Shown here piece by piece: positions 17,179 through 26,400 of a stretch of 53,883 bases of DNA. The position numbers and the translations under genes were made by a program. Source of the stretch: Bacteroidota bacterium. Its GTDB lineage: Bacteria > Bacteroidota > Bacteroidia > Cytophagales > Cyclobacteriaceae. Under the pieces are notes generated by a model, which was not told the DNA's origin, ran no database searches, and saw only the letters and a list, made by a program, of their open reading frames with translations. The DNA is taken from positions 1 to 53,883 of the forward strand of contig VGMW01000010.1 of the NCBI GenBank assembly GCA_016866235.1. Direction: 5' to 3'. Each line of letters starts with the position of its first letter. Position 1 is the first letter of the stretch.

Positions 17179-19830
17179 GTGTTACTGAATTTTAAAACTG
17201 GCCTGATTGCACTTCTATTGTTCAGCATAACAACCTGGACAAATGGTCAAACCATTGACACCCTGGTCAATAAAGCCCTGAAGGTTGAGGTCACACTGAA
17301 CAACGCGTGCAACAAGACCAAAAACAACGGATCAATAAGTTTCCGATTACTGGGAACTGAAAGCAATAAAGCAACCGTCTTGTTTTTGATTGGGGATGCA
17401 CCGCTGGTGTTTAAAGATCTGATTCCCAAATCATTAGAAATTGGTGGAACCGACGTTTTTACCTACACCAATCTGAAGCCTGGGAACTATGATTTTGGTG
17501 TAGTTGACACTGAAAATGATAGCCTGGACATTATTTCTGTTAATGGTGATTTTGCTAAACTGACCATTAAAGCCCCCATAGAATTCCCTACCCTGAGTTT
17601 TCAAATCCAGCCTTCAACTTGTAAAAATTCGAACGATGCCACCATTACCGTCAATCAAACCGGTGGAACAGGCACTTATCAGTATTCAAAGGACAATGGA
17701 ACACTTTTTCAATCCTCCAGCGTATTTGATAAGCTCTCCGCCGGCACCTATACCATAGTTCTAAAAGATGAACTCGATTGTCGATACGGACCAGAAACCA
17801 AAACCGTCACAGAGCCAGATTCCGTGTCCATTACAACTACTTTCAAAAATCCAGTTTGCAACAAAAACACAAACGGAGAAATTTCAGTAACCGCCACCGG
17901 CGGGAACGGAACCTTTCAGTATTCCATTACCAACGGTACAACCTATGGCACTGCAAGTACCTTCAAGGATCTGAAAGACGGAGTATATCCTGTCATAGTA
18001 AAGGATGTAAAGGGTTGCTTGTCCGCAACCAAAACCATCATCTTGGTCAGCCCACCGGTCATTACATTCACCTTCACCATAACCGAAGAGACATGCGCCA
18101 ATACGAAAGACGGTGCCATTAATCTTACTGCGAGTGGCGGCTCGGGGAGCTTCACATACTCAAGCAACGGGGGCGTAACTTTTGTTGCGAGCAATTTATT
18201 TTCAGGGCTTACGGCAGGTACTTATACACTGGTGGTCAAAGACAACAACAATTGTATTTCCGCGCCACAATCAGTCATTCTGAAACCAAAGCCGATTATA
18301 CTGATCAATGCAACCAAGACGGAGATTACCACATGCATCCCCGGCAACGATGGAAAGTTATCGGTTACCGCGAGCCAGGGCACTGCGCCTTATGAATTCT
18401 CCATCGACAACGGCACCACCTTCTCACAAACCGCCAGCTTTACAGGACTCCCCCCTGCAGTTTACGCCGTGATCGCTAAAGATGCTGCAGGCTGCACTTC
18501 CCTGCCCTCTCCACAGGAATTTAAAATCCCGGAAATCAAACAAACGATTAAGCAAAAAGGTATCACCTGTAATGGCAACAATGACGGACAAATTGAAATC
18601 CAGGTTGCCGGTGGAAATGGTACCTACCAGTATTCCATCGACAATGGCTCAACCCTTCAGGCATCGCCCATCTTCGGACCTCTGGCACCTTCCCAATTAC
18701 AAGTGGTAACCAAAGATGGCGCAGGATGTATTTCTGCGGTGGAGAACATCGATTTTAAAGAGCCTGCAGTTCTTGACTTCACCTCCAACCTTACCAACGC
18801 AGGCTGCCTCAACAACGGCGTGATTGAAATCAACGGAATAACCGGAGGAACCAAACCTTATAGTTTTAGATTCAATAACCTGCCGGTCATTATTCTGACT
18901 GAAAAATATACTTTCAGCAATCTGTCTAAAGGCAACTACGCATTCGAAATGAAAGACGTTAATGGTTGCACCAAAACCGCCACCTTCGAATTACAACAAC
19001 CGCCCGCCATTCAGGCGACCGCCGATGTAATCGGGCCGAACTGTGCTGGTGATGGACTCAATGGAAAAATAACGGTGAAGTTGATATCAGAAGGAACTTT
19101 TGAAACAGGCATCACAACGAGTTTAACCACACCGCCAACACAGTTTTTCCCCATCAGTTCAACCAACAACACCTTTGAATTCAAAAACCTGACGAGAGGA
19201 GGCTATTATGCGATCGTACGCGGAGGTAGCCTGTGTGACGCCATACTCCCATTAATCATCAGTGGCGGACCAGATCCAATCACCTTCAGCTACCAGAACA
19301 AAAACAAAAAATGTTTTGAAGACCAGGGGTCTGTCGTGGTATCGGGAATGAAAGGTGGAATCAACCTGCCGTTTACGGTGAGCATCACCAAAGGAAATAC
19401 AAATGTAATCTCGCAATTCATCAGCTTTGACCAGTCCAAAGGGAATGTTGAATTTAAAGTGACAGACAACGGCGATTACAACATCGTTGTTACACAAAAT
19501 CAAAGCACCATTAATGGATGCCTCAACATCATTAAATCACCAACTTTTAAATTTACCATTGAAGGACCATCGGCTAAATTGGATACGGTTGGAATTATTA
19601 AAACCACCTCTTTTACCGACGCACCCAGTGGAAAAGTTATTGGGAATATTTCTCCAAGCGGTTATGAGCCTTATGAATCAAGCTTAGAATTGATCGATCC
19701 CGAATTCAGTGGACAATCTTTCTTCGCCGACTTTAGCACCATCAACAAAAATCCTGAAACCGGTTTATTTGAATATAATTACGAAGATCTGTTCGCGGGC
19801 ACGTACAACCTTTCGCTGCGCGATAACTAA
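17179..19830 (+). CDS. SprB-repeat adhesin-like protein, truncated by an in-frame stop
   Basis: A secreted surface protein of the SprB-repeat type (gliding and adhesion in Bacteroidota). The GTG at 17179 gives a classic signal peptide (LNFKTGLIALLLFSITTW...NGQ) and avoids overlap with the gene before; the frame is open back to TTG 17155. The mature part has about six clear repeats of 80-90 residues with the pattern C...G(G/S)xGxxxYSxDNG...F..L..G.Y...(V/I)KDxxGC, then more diverged ones. The frame ends at TAA 19828-19830 in the middle of such a unit (NLSLRDN-stop), and the same frame continues for 94 codons with the missing GC and a type IX secretion sorting domain (see next entry). As read, the protein would lack its export and anchoring signal. 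It may be a pseudogene, a recent nonsense allele or a sequencing error. Confidence 0.8.
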   Translation: MLLNFKTGLIALLLFSITTWTNGQTIDTLVNKALKVEVTLNNACNKTKNNGSISFRLLGTESNKATVLFLIGDAPLVFKDLIPKSLEIGGTDVFTYTNLKPGNYDFGVVDTENDSLDIISVNGDFAKLTIKAPIEFPTLSFQIQPSTCKNSNDATITVNQTGGTGTYQYSKDNGTLFQSSSVFDKLSAGTYTIVLKDELDCRYGPETKTVTEPDSVSITTTFKNPVCNKNTNGEISVTATGGNGTFQYSITNGTTYGTASTFKDLKDGVYPVIVKDVKGCLSATKTIILVSPPVITFTFTITEETCANTKDGAINLTASGGSGSFTYSSNGGVTFVASNLFSGLTAGTYTLVVKDNNNCISAPQSVILKPKPIILINATKTEITTCIPGNDGKLSVTASQGTAPYEFSIDNGTTFSQTASFTGLPPAVYAVIAKDAAGCTSLPSPQEFKIPEIKQTIKQKGITCNGNNDGQIEIQVAGGNGTYQYSIDNGSTLQASPIFGPLAPSQLQVVTKDGAGCISAVENIDFKEPAVLDFTSNLTNAGCLNNGVIEINGITGGTKPYSFRFNNLPVIILTEKYTFSNLSKGNYAFEMKDVNGCTKTATFELQQPPAIQATADVIGPNCAGDGLNGKITVKLISEGTFETGITTSLTTPPTQFFPISSTNNTFEFKNLTRGGYYAIVRGGSLCDAILPLIISGGPDPITFSYQNKNKKCFEDQGSVVVSGMKGGINLPFTVSITKGNTNVISQFISFDQSKGNVEFKVTDNGDYNIVVTQNQSTINGCLNIIKSPTFKFTIEGPSAKLDTVGIIKTTSFTDAPSGKVIGNISPSGYEPYESSLELIDPEFSGQSFFADFSTINKNPETGLFEYNYEDLFAGTYNLSLRDN

Positions 19831-20115
19831 GGCTGCCTGAAAGATTTTGAAGTTAAGGTCCTCTCCGACCCGGGATTGTTTATCCCCAACATCTTTACAC
19901 CAAACAACGACAACATCAACGATGCTTTTGTCATCCGCAATTTACCCAGAGGTTCCTTGCTGACCATTACCAATCGATGGGGGATCGTGGTCTATGAGTC
20001 GAAGGATTATAAAAATGACTGGAAAGGCATGGGTTTACCAGATGGCGTCTACTACTACCTTATTTCCGGTGGACAAAAAGCGTCTGGATGGGTGGAGCTC
20101 TTCTCTGGAAACTAG
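19831..20115 (+). pseudogene. detached gliding-motility/T9SS type B C-terminal domain of the SprB-like gene
   Basis: This 94-codon continuation is in the same frame as the SprB-repeat gene, beginning right after its TAA with GCLKDFEVKVLSDPGLF. It contains the hallmark of the CHU_C/TIGR04131 'gliding motility-associated' sorting domain: FIPNIFTPNNDNINDAF, then ITNRWGIVVYESKDYKNDW and LPDGVYYYLI, ending at TAA 20113-20115. In repeats of the same protein KDxxGC is unbroken, so the stop sits exactly where a single residue is expected. It has no signal peptide or start of its own and should be non-functional unless the stop is read through. One base change (for example CAA to TAA) would explain it. 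Confidence 0.85.
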
Positions 20116-20124
20116 TCTACCAAT

Positions 20125-20892
20125 TTATTTTGTGGCTACGAATATGGTTTCCGGAACCAAAGCGTATCGCTCAACTGCTTCCGTAGCTAGTTTAAACCCA
20201 AAGGGTTCCTCCATGACATTCAATCCTACAGACCGAATTCTTTCAGCATAGTCCAATCCATACCGACGGATGTGGTCTGACTGTCCAAAGAGCTTTTCGC
20301 GCTCGCGTGGATCGGTGACTGCAGCATCTGAAAAAGTCTTATCCGGCACAGGCTTAAAGAAAGGAACCTGAAGAATAGCCTTTCCGCCTGGCTTAAGAAC
20401 GCGTTTAATTTCCCTTAAGGCAATCAGATCATCATCCACATGTTCAAGAACATGGTTGCACAAAACAAAATCAAATTGCTGATCACCAAATGGCATTTTA
20501 TGAATATCCATTTTAACATCAGCAAGTGGCGATTCAATATCGGCCGTTACGTATCGATTGCCATGCCTTGATCGAAAGGAATCCATGAAGCAATTTTCCG
20601 GCGCGATGTGGAGCACATCATTTGATTTGGTAAAAAAGTCAGTTTTCTCTTGCAGGTACAACCAAATGAGCCGATGGCGTTCAAGAGACTGACAGCCGGG
20701 ACACAGAGCATTCTTTCTGGACCGCAGCCGCCCGTAGGGCAGAAACCGTCGGTAATGACCATTACAAACCGGACACACGAGACCCTCACCTTTTAAGTAA
20801 ACGGCCAGAACTGCGGTTGCCACATTACTCAGCCGCTGGAGCATTGGCCGAGGCAGAAAACGTACCGTCAAGGAAAGGACTTTACCCAGCAT
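20125..20892 (-). CDS. class I SAM-dependent methyltransferase with N-terminal zinc ribbon
   Basis: A 255-residue protein. Four cysteines in CxxC pairs (CPVC at 40-43, CPGC at 64-67) form a likely zinc ribbon. It is followed by a Rossmann methyltransferase core: DVLHIAPENCF as motif I region, VTADIES, the FDFVLCNHVLEHVDDD block typical of Methyltransf_11/UbiE-like enzymes, and VLKPGGKAILQVP. Proteins of this build are often encoded near surface polysaccharide or glycosyltransferase genes, but none is adjacent here and the substrate is unknown. It converges on the interrupted SprB-like gene with a 9-bp gap. The ATG at 20890-20892 is the start. Confidence 0.85.
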   Translation of the reverse strand: MLGKVLSLTVRFLPRPMLQRLSNVATAVLAVYLKGEGLVCPVCNGHYRRFLPYGRLRSRKNALCPGCQSLERHRLIWLYLQEKTDFFTKSNDVLHIAPENCFMDSFRSRHGNRYVTADIESPLADVKMDIHKMPFGDQQFDFVLCNHVLEHVDDDLIALREIKRVLKPGGKAILQVPFFKPVPDKTFSDAAVTDPREREKLFGQSDHIRRYGLDYAERIRSVGLNVMEEPFGFKLATEAVERYALVPETIFVATK

Positions 20893-20966
20893 TTTATTCA
20901 GCCATTCGTTTGAAACGAGCGGCTAAAATATCAAAAAGGATGACTTTGGATTAAAAATAAAGTAGA

Positions 20967-21650
20967 TCAGTTCATCTGCTTGACCGATCCGCCCGTGGTG
21001 GCATTTGTGTTGGAGCGTCTAGGGTTGCCACGGTAGCGAAGAGAGCCCGCTGTGGAAACATTGGCTTTAATTTCATCGCGTACAGAAACCCTTGCCGACG
21101 CGGCAGTCTGAACAGTAGCCTTGACCACATCGGCCGATAATTGATAAGCGTCTAATGTACCACTGGTGTCAGCAAAAAAATCTAGGCTGCCGGTATCACC
21201 GGAAAGGATAACCTGTCCTGCAGTTTTCACCTGGACAAAAACCCTGTCAGCACGAACAGGAATTTCAACATAACCTGCAGTGGACACATTGATTTCAACT
21301 TCATCAGCACGAACAACATCTTTTGAGGAAACATTGGAGGCACCATGACAATCGATGCGGGTGAGTTCTGAGTAGGTAACGTAAACATCGACGTCCATAT
21401 CCCTTCCAAACTGATTCCCGGATCTGGCAATCCTAAGCGTACGCCCTGAAACTTCCGTCATAATTTTCCGCGGTGAGAATCCTTCCGTGACCACTTTTAC
21501 CATCGGTCGGGAACCTTTTACAAGATGGAGATCGATGGCGCCGGATACCCTGAGGTCTTCAAAATCATCAATTTCACGCATCTCGGACTGCTGAGCAGTC
21601 ACTAAATAGCCACAAAGCAGAAGAACCAATGTCTGAAGATGTGTTTTCAT
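20967..21650 (-). CDS. GIN domain (DUF2807) exported protein
   Basis: A 227-residue exported protein: signal peptide 1-19 (TLVLLLCGYLVTAQ), then the 'putative auto-transporter adhesin, head GIN domain' fold. Features include the start FEDLRVSGAIDLHLVKGSRP, repeated short beta-rungs such as VDVYVTYSELTRIDCHGASNVSS, VEINVSTAGYVEIPV and VFVQVKTAGQVILSGD, which suggest a stacked beta-helix of about 15-20 residues per turn. Family members are common in Bacteroidota and are found in the periplasm or at the surface; their function is not established. The C-terminus is basic and Asn/Gly-rich (NPRRSNTNATTGGSVKQMN). It is transcribed away from the TerB-like gene. Confidence 0.85.
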   Translation of the reverse strand: MKTHLQTLVLLLCGYLVTAQQSEMREIDDFEDLRVSGAIDLHLVKGSRPMVKVVTEGFSPRKIMTEVSGRTLRIARSGNQFGRDMDVDVYVTYSELTRIDCHGASNVSSKDVVRADEVEINVSTAGYVEIPVRADRVFVQVKTAGQVILSGDTGSLDFFADTSGTLDAYQLSADVVKATVQTAASARVSVRDEIKANVSTAGSLRYRGNPRRSNTNATTGGSVKQMN

Positions 21651-21766
21651 GCGTTATACAGTCGACTGACCCTCGGACTTGTGATAGGTTGCATATAGCC
21701 TTCAAAATTATCATTCAGTTTCAGACTGCCTACATTATCTTTATTTTTACATGATTCAAAATACCC

Positions 21767-22084
21767 ATGAAAAGCAAGCTTGAAATCCTGATTAGCCTCG
21801 CCAACAGTGATTCTAAAATTTCTGAAAACGAGGAAAAACTGATTCGAATTATCGCCAGAGCAAACAACATTGAACACCAGGAGGTTGACCGATTGCTTCA
21901 GCAACCAACTTCCGGCACCAGTTTGGGAAATTACACAGAAGAGGAAAAATTCGAAGCACTCTACCTGATGATCCAATTAATGAAAGTGGATGGCCAGGTT
22001 TTTAAAAGTGAAATTGATTTCTGTGAGAAGATTGCTGAGAAATTAGGCTACCGGAAAGAAGTCGTAAGAGAGTTGTCGGCATGA
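21767..22084 (+). CDS. TerB-like (tellurite resistance/DjlA-N) protein, shortened by an in-frame TGA
   Basis: A 105-residue all-helical protein of the TerB/DjlA-N-terminal superfamily. Two pseudo-symmetric halves are visible, each with an acidic 'xDGxxxxxE' type loop: LANSDSKISENEEKLIRIIA and MIQLMKVDGQVFKSEIDFCEKIAEKLGY. Such proteins bind metal ions and occur in many bacteria without tellurite phenotypes. The frame stops at TGA 22082-22084, then continues open for 24 more codons in a plausible helical tail (IFSDPTITADRAMLMNKANR and onward) to TAG 22157-22159. The natural gene may therefore be 130 codons long, with the TGA a nonsense mutation or error. Confidence 0.72.
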   Translation: MKSKLEILISLANSDSKISENEEKLIRIIARANNIEHQEVDRLLQQPTSGTSLGNYTEEEKFEALYLMIQLMKVDGQVFKSEIDFCEKIAEKLGYRKEVVRELSA

Positions 22085-22159
22085 ATATTTAGCGATCCAA
22101 CCATTACCGCAGACCGGGCCATGCTGATGAACAAGGCCAACAGGTACCTGGCCAAATAG
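22085..22159 (+). pseudogene. in-frame continuation of the TerB-like gene after TGA
   Basis: Reading on from the TGA in the same frame gives 24 residues with normal protein composition (IFSDPTITADRAML, then MNKANRYLAK) and a proper TAG at 22157-22159, 1 bp before the convergent phosphoesterase stop. The amphipathic helix and the tight fit to the next gene support its being the original C-terminus. The stop could have come from CGA, TGG or another codon by one change. Confidence 0.6.
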
Positions 22160-22160
22160 A

Positions 22161-23420
22161 TTAAGCGCGAACCAACTCCAGTACGGTCACCTCAGGTGGA
22201 ATACCTACCCTACCTGGATACCCTAGATAGCCAAAACCACGGTTCACATAAAGGTTTTGTTTTCCCTCCTGGTACAAGCCTGCCCATTGTTTGTACAGGT
22301 ATTGCGATGGACTCCATTTAAAACTTCCGAATTCAACACCAAACTGAAATCCGTGGGTGTGCCCGGACAGCATAAGCTCCAATCCGGAATATTTCTGTCT
22401 AACCTCCGCATCCCAATGGCTGGGATCGTGTGATAATAAAATTCTGAAATCGGATTGATCGTGACCAATCATAGCCTGATCCAGCTTACCATATTTGGCA
22501 AAACGACCTGCTCCCCAGTTTTCAACACCTGCAACAAACAATTCACCATCACCGATCTTAATCTTTCGGCTTTCATTCAACAACAAATCAAATCCCGTTT
22601 CGCGGTGGGCTGTGATCAGGTCATCAAAATTTTTCCTTTTTTCCTCTTTGGAACCCCAGGATCGGTAATCACCATAATCATGATTTCCAGTCACTGAATA
22701 AACGCCAAGTGGAGCTCTGATCTTTGAGAATATTTCAGCGTAACCACGGTACTCCGATGATTCATTGTTAACCAAGTCACCGGTAAACATGATGAGGTCT
22801 GGTTTCGTAGACATCAAAAGTTCAACACCACCCTTTACCGCTGTTTTATTCCAAAAACTACCTGAGTGAATATCCGAAAGCTGTCCTATGGTAAGTCCAT
22901 CCAAAGATTTGGGAAGGTTCTGAACCAAAATTTTTTGCTTTTTCAACCGATAATCATGTGCGCCTGAAACTATACCAAATACAAAGGCACCCATTGGTAA
23001 GCCGGCTCCAACCAATGCGACCTTACCCAGAAACTCAGAGCGCGGCATTAAGGCTATTTCATTGGCAGCCGGTGTCGTCGCTGTCGGCTTAAGGGCTGAA
23101 ACAATGTACTGCACCATGCGACCAAGATCACCGATGAGCAGAACCACCACACCCAGCAGCTTGGAGAAATAAGTTGCCATCAAAGCTGTGATGATCCAAT
23201 TCCTCACTTGGGCACTATGCCTGAACGGATCATCAAAGGTCCACCACAACATAGCAGCCAACGATAAAATCGAAGGAATCCAGAAGGCAATTCGAAAGGC
23301 CTGTCGGTTGCCCGGTAACCAATTTTCGGAAACGACCCTGATAGCCTGGTAGAAATACCAGTCTATAAGCAAAAAGAAAACTCCGAATATAAAAGCAACC
23401 ATTATTCTGTACCGCAGCAT
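22161..23420 (-). CDS. membrane-anchored calcineurin-like metallophosphoesterase (YaeI-like)
   Basis: A 419-residue protein with about four N-terminal transmembrane helices (residues ~5-130) and a C-terminal metallophosphoesterase domain. The metal motifs appear in order: GQLSDIHSGSF (Asp, His), MFTGDLVNN (Asp), VTGNHDYGD (Asn-His-Asp), LLSHDPSHW (His) and LSGHTHGFQFG (His-x-His). The arrangement resembles YaeI/YkuE-type enzymes, some of which are linked to cell-envelope lipids. It starts 3 bp after the RND pump gene and on the same strand, so it is probably the last gene of the efflux operon. Its substrate is not known. Confidence 0.88.
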   Translation of the reverse strand: MLRYRIMVAFIFGVFFLLIDWYFYQAIRVVSENWLPGNRQAFRIAFWIPSILSLAAMLWWTFDDPFRHSAQVRNWIITALMATYFSKLLGVVVLLIGDLGRMVQYIVSALKPTATTPAANEIALMPRSEFLGKVALVGAGLPMGAFVFGIVSGAHDYRLKKQKILVQNLPKSLDGLTIGQLSDIHSGSFWNKTAVKGGVELLMSTKPDLIMFTGDLVNNESSEYRGYAEIFSKIRAPLGVYSVTGNHDYGDYRSWGSKEEKRKNFDDLITAHRETGFDLLLNESRKIKIGDGELFVAGVENWGAGRFAKYGKLDQAMIGHDQSDFRILLSHDPSHWDAEVRQKYSGLELMLSGHTHGFQFGVEFGSFKWSPSQYLYKQWAGLYQEGKQNLYVNRGFGYLGYPGRVGIPPEVTVLELVRA

Positions 23421-23423
23421 TGA

Positions 23424-26400
23424 TTAAACCGTCGCCTTCCTACGAAATACTTTTTCTTTCAACCTCGTAATCAGTAAGTACATCACAGGAACTAAAACCA
23501 ATGTCAGGAAGGTTCCAAACAGCAAACCAAAAATCATGGTCCAGGACAAAGGACCCCAAAAGGCCACGTTATCGCCACCAAAAAAGATCTTGGGATTGAA
23601 CGAAGTGAACAGCGATACAAAGTCAATGTTCAGTCCTACCGCCAGAGGAATCAGCCCTAACGTCGCAGCCATAGCGGTGAGCAACACTGGAGTCATTCTT
23701 GTTCTAGCTGCTTCTGCAATTGCGTCACGAAGTTTATAACCCTGTTGCAGGAGCAAGTCAGTGAATTCAACCAAAAGAATTCCATTTCTAACCACAATAC
23801 CGGCAAGTGCCATAATCCCGACACCGCTCATAACAATGGATATTTTGATTTTGAATAAGGAGAATCCGATAAGAACACCAATCACACTAAAGAAAATCTC
23901 CATCAGAATGATCAATGGTTTTCCGGTTGAATTGAACTGGGTCACCAGAATCATGAAGATCAGCAAAAAGGCAATCACGAAAGCTACACCAAGGAAGTCT
24001 ATGGTTTCCTGTTGATTTTCCTGCTCACCGGTCATTTTAACGCTAACATCTTCGCCGAGCTCAACATCTGAAATGGCATCTTGAACAGCGGCCACCACCT
24101 CATTCGGATTGTAGCCCACCAACACATTTGAGGACAGGGTGATCACCCGCTTTTGATTGATGCGCTTCACACCAGCAAAGCTGTTGCTGTAACCGGCACT
24201 AGCAACCGCAGAAAGCGGAACCTGACGAACAGCTCCACCCATTGCCATGTCACGGTAGGTTACCGGCAAATTCATCAATGTATTGATGTCAGCACGCTGT
24301 TCTTCCTTCAGGCGCAATTGTATTGGATAGTCATCTTCGACATCCCTGAATTTGGAGATCTCCTTACCAAGGATGGCGGTTCGCAAGGCACCACCGATCT
24401 GACCGGTAGAAATTCCTTCACGATTGGCCTTTTCACGATCAATGGAAAGCACGATTTCAGGTTTATCGCTCTGGAAATCAGATTTCAATTCCTCGAGTCC
24501 TGGTATTCCTGCTGCATCGAGGTAGCGCTTTAGTTTGTCAGCACTGGCTACCAATAGTGTAAAATCATCGGACGCAATTTCAATGTTAACCGGTTTGCCC
24601 TGAGGGGGGCCCAGGTTTTCCTGATTGACGGATATCTCCGCACCTTTTAGGTCACTCACTGCCTCTCTGATTTTACTCAAAAAGACCGCTGTATTTTTTC
24701 CATGGCGTTCTTCAAACTTGACAAACGCAACCGTGACCTTGCCCAGATGCGGGCTTGCTTGCAATCCACCATCAAAAGGATTTTCACTTGCGCCTTTGGC
24801 AACGTTGGAAATTACCGACTCAACAATTTCACGATCTTCTTTCACAGCCTGCATAACCCTGGCCTCAACAATTTTGGTTACGGAGTCAGTAACTGTTTGG
24901 TCTGTTCCAATAGGCAACCGGATGTAGGCATAAATAAAATTGGGATCACCTTGAGGAAAGAAAACGACCGGCGGTTGTCGTACGGCAGTAAACCAAATCG
25001 AAAAGAAAAACAGGAACACCACAGAAATCACCACCCAAATTGGCCTCCGCTTCTGCAGGCACCATACCACCAAACGATAGTAGGAATCCTGCACCCGTGG
25101 CCAGGTCTTTTCCTGAAAATTGAGAATGACACGCTCCAGTAAAAACTTATGCAGCACGTAAATAAGGTAAATGAAAAGCGTCAGGTTACCCATTCCAAAT
25201 ATCCCGGTCACGTAGAACATCAAGGCGAGTGACACAAATACGACGGAGGCTACTTTAAATCCTTTGGTGATTTTAGAACCCTTGTGATCATCGTGTGGCT
25301 TCATGAAGTCAACCGCAAAAACCGGGTTGATCAAATAAGCCACCACCAGCGATGCAAGAAGGGCCACGATTAGCGTGATGGGCAGGTACTTCATAAAGTT
25401 GCCTGTAACACCCGGCCAGAAAATCAGAGGCACAAAAGGTGCTAATACAACGAGGGTACCGGAGAGCACGGGCATAAATACTTCACCCGCAGCAATCTTA
25501 GCGGCTTTCTTAATCGGAACCTTGCCATTCGCAAACACTCGGTGCGTGTTTTCAATCACGACAATGGCATCGTCGACCACAATGCCCAAAGCAAGAAGGA
25601 AAGAAAACAGGGTCATGATGTTCAGCGTGAAATCCAACCCCGGCATGGCAATGAACGTAATGAAACTGGAAATGGGAACAGAGAGTCCAACAAAAATGGC
25701 GTTGGTTGCGCCCATGAAAAACATCAGAATCAACGTAACAAGGATAAATCCAATGATAATGGTGTTGATCAAATCATTGAGTGAGGTTCTGGTTCCCTCC
25801 GATTGATCGGCGGTAAGGGTAACTTTCATTCCGGGCGGAAGAAGGTCTTTCTTGAAACCCTCCACCAGAGCATTGATTTGATCGGAAGCACTGATAAGAT
25901 TTTCCCCGCTACGCTTGATAACGTTCAGCGTGATTACATTTTTACCATCCAGTCGCGCATAGCTTTCCTGCTCCTTGTAAGAATCCTTTACCTCAGCAAT
26001 GTCGCGCAAATACACCTGCCCTCCCCTGATCGATCTGACTACGATGGCACCAATCTCCTCAGCTGAAGAAAATTCACCATTGATGCTCAGGGAGCGCTTC
26101 ATTCCGTCGACAGGCAATTGTCCGCCTGAAATCAACAGGTTCTCATAGCGTACAGCATTTTCAATATCGTCCAGACCAATTCCGGCCTGCGCGATTTTGA
26201 ACAAGTCAACATTGATCTGAATTTCGCGGTCCAAAGCCCCAACAATATCAACCCTTCTTATCTCCTTTAGTGATTCGATTTGATCCTGCATTTGTTCTGC
26301 ATAGTTCTTAAGGGTGAACAGATCGTAATCACCAGATAGATTGATGTTCATGATCGGAACTTCAGAGATATCAATTTCAATCACCTGAGGTTCAGTTATG

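Noticed and set aside
19828-19830. Stop codon reassignment or selenocysteine-type recoding as explanation of the interrupted genes
   Set aside because: One site is TAA and the other TGA, both codons end other intact genes in the window, and no SECIS-like or suppressor context could be recognised; mutation or sequence error is simpler.
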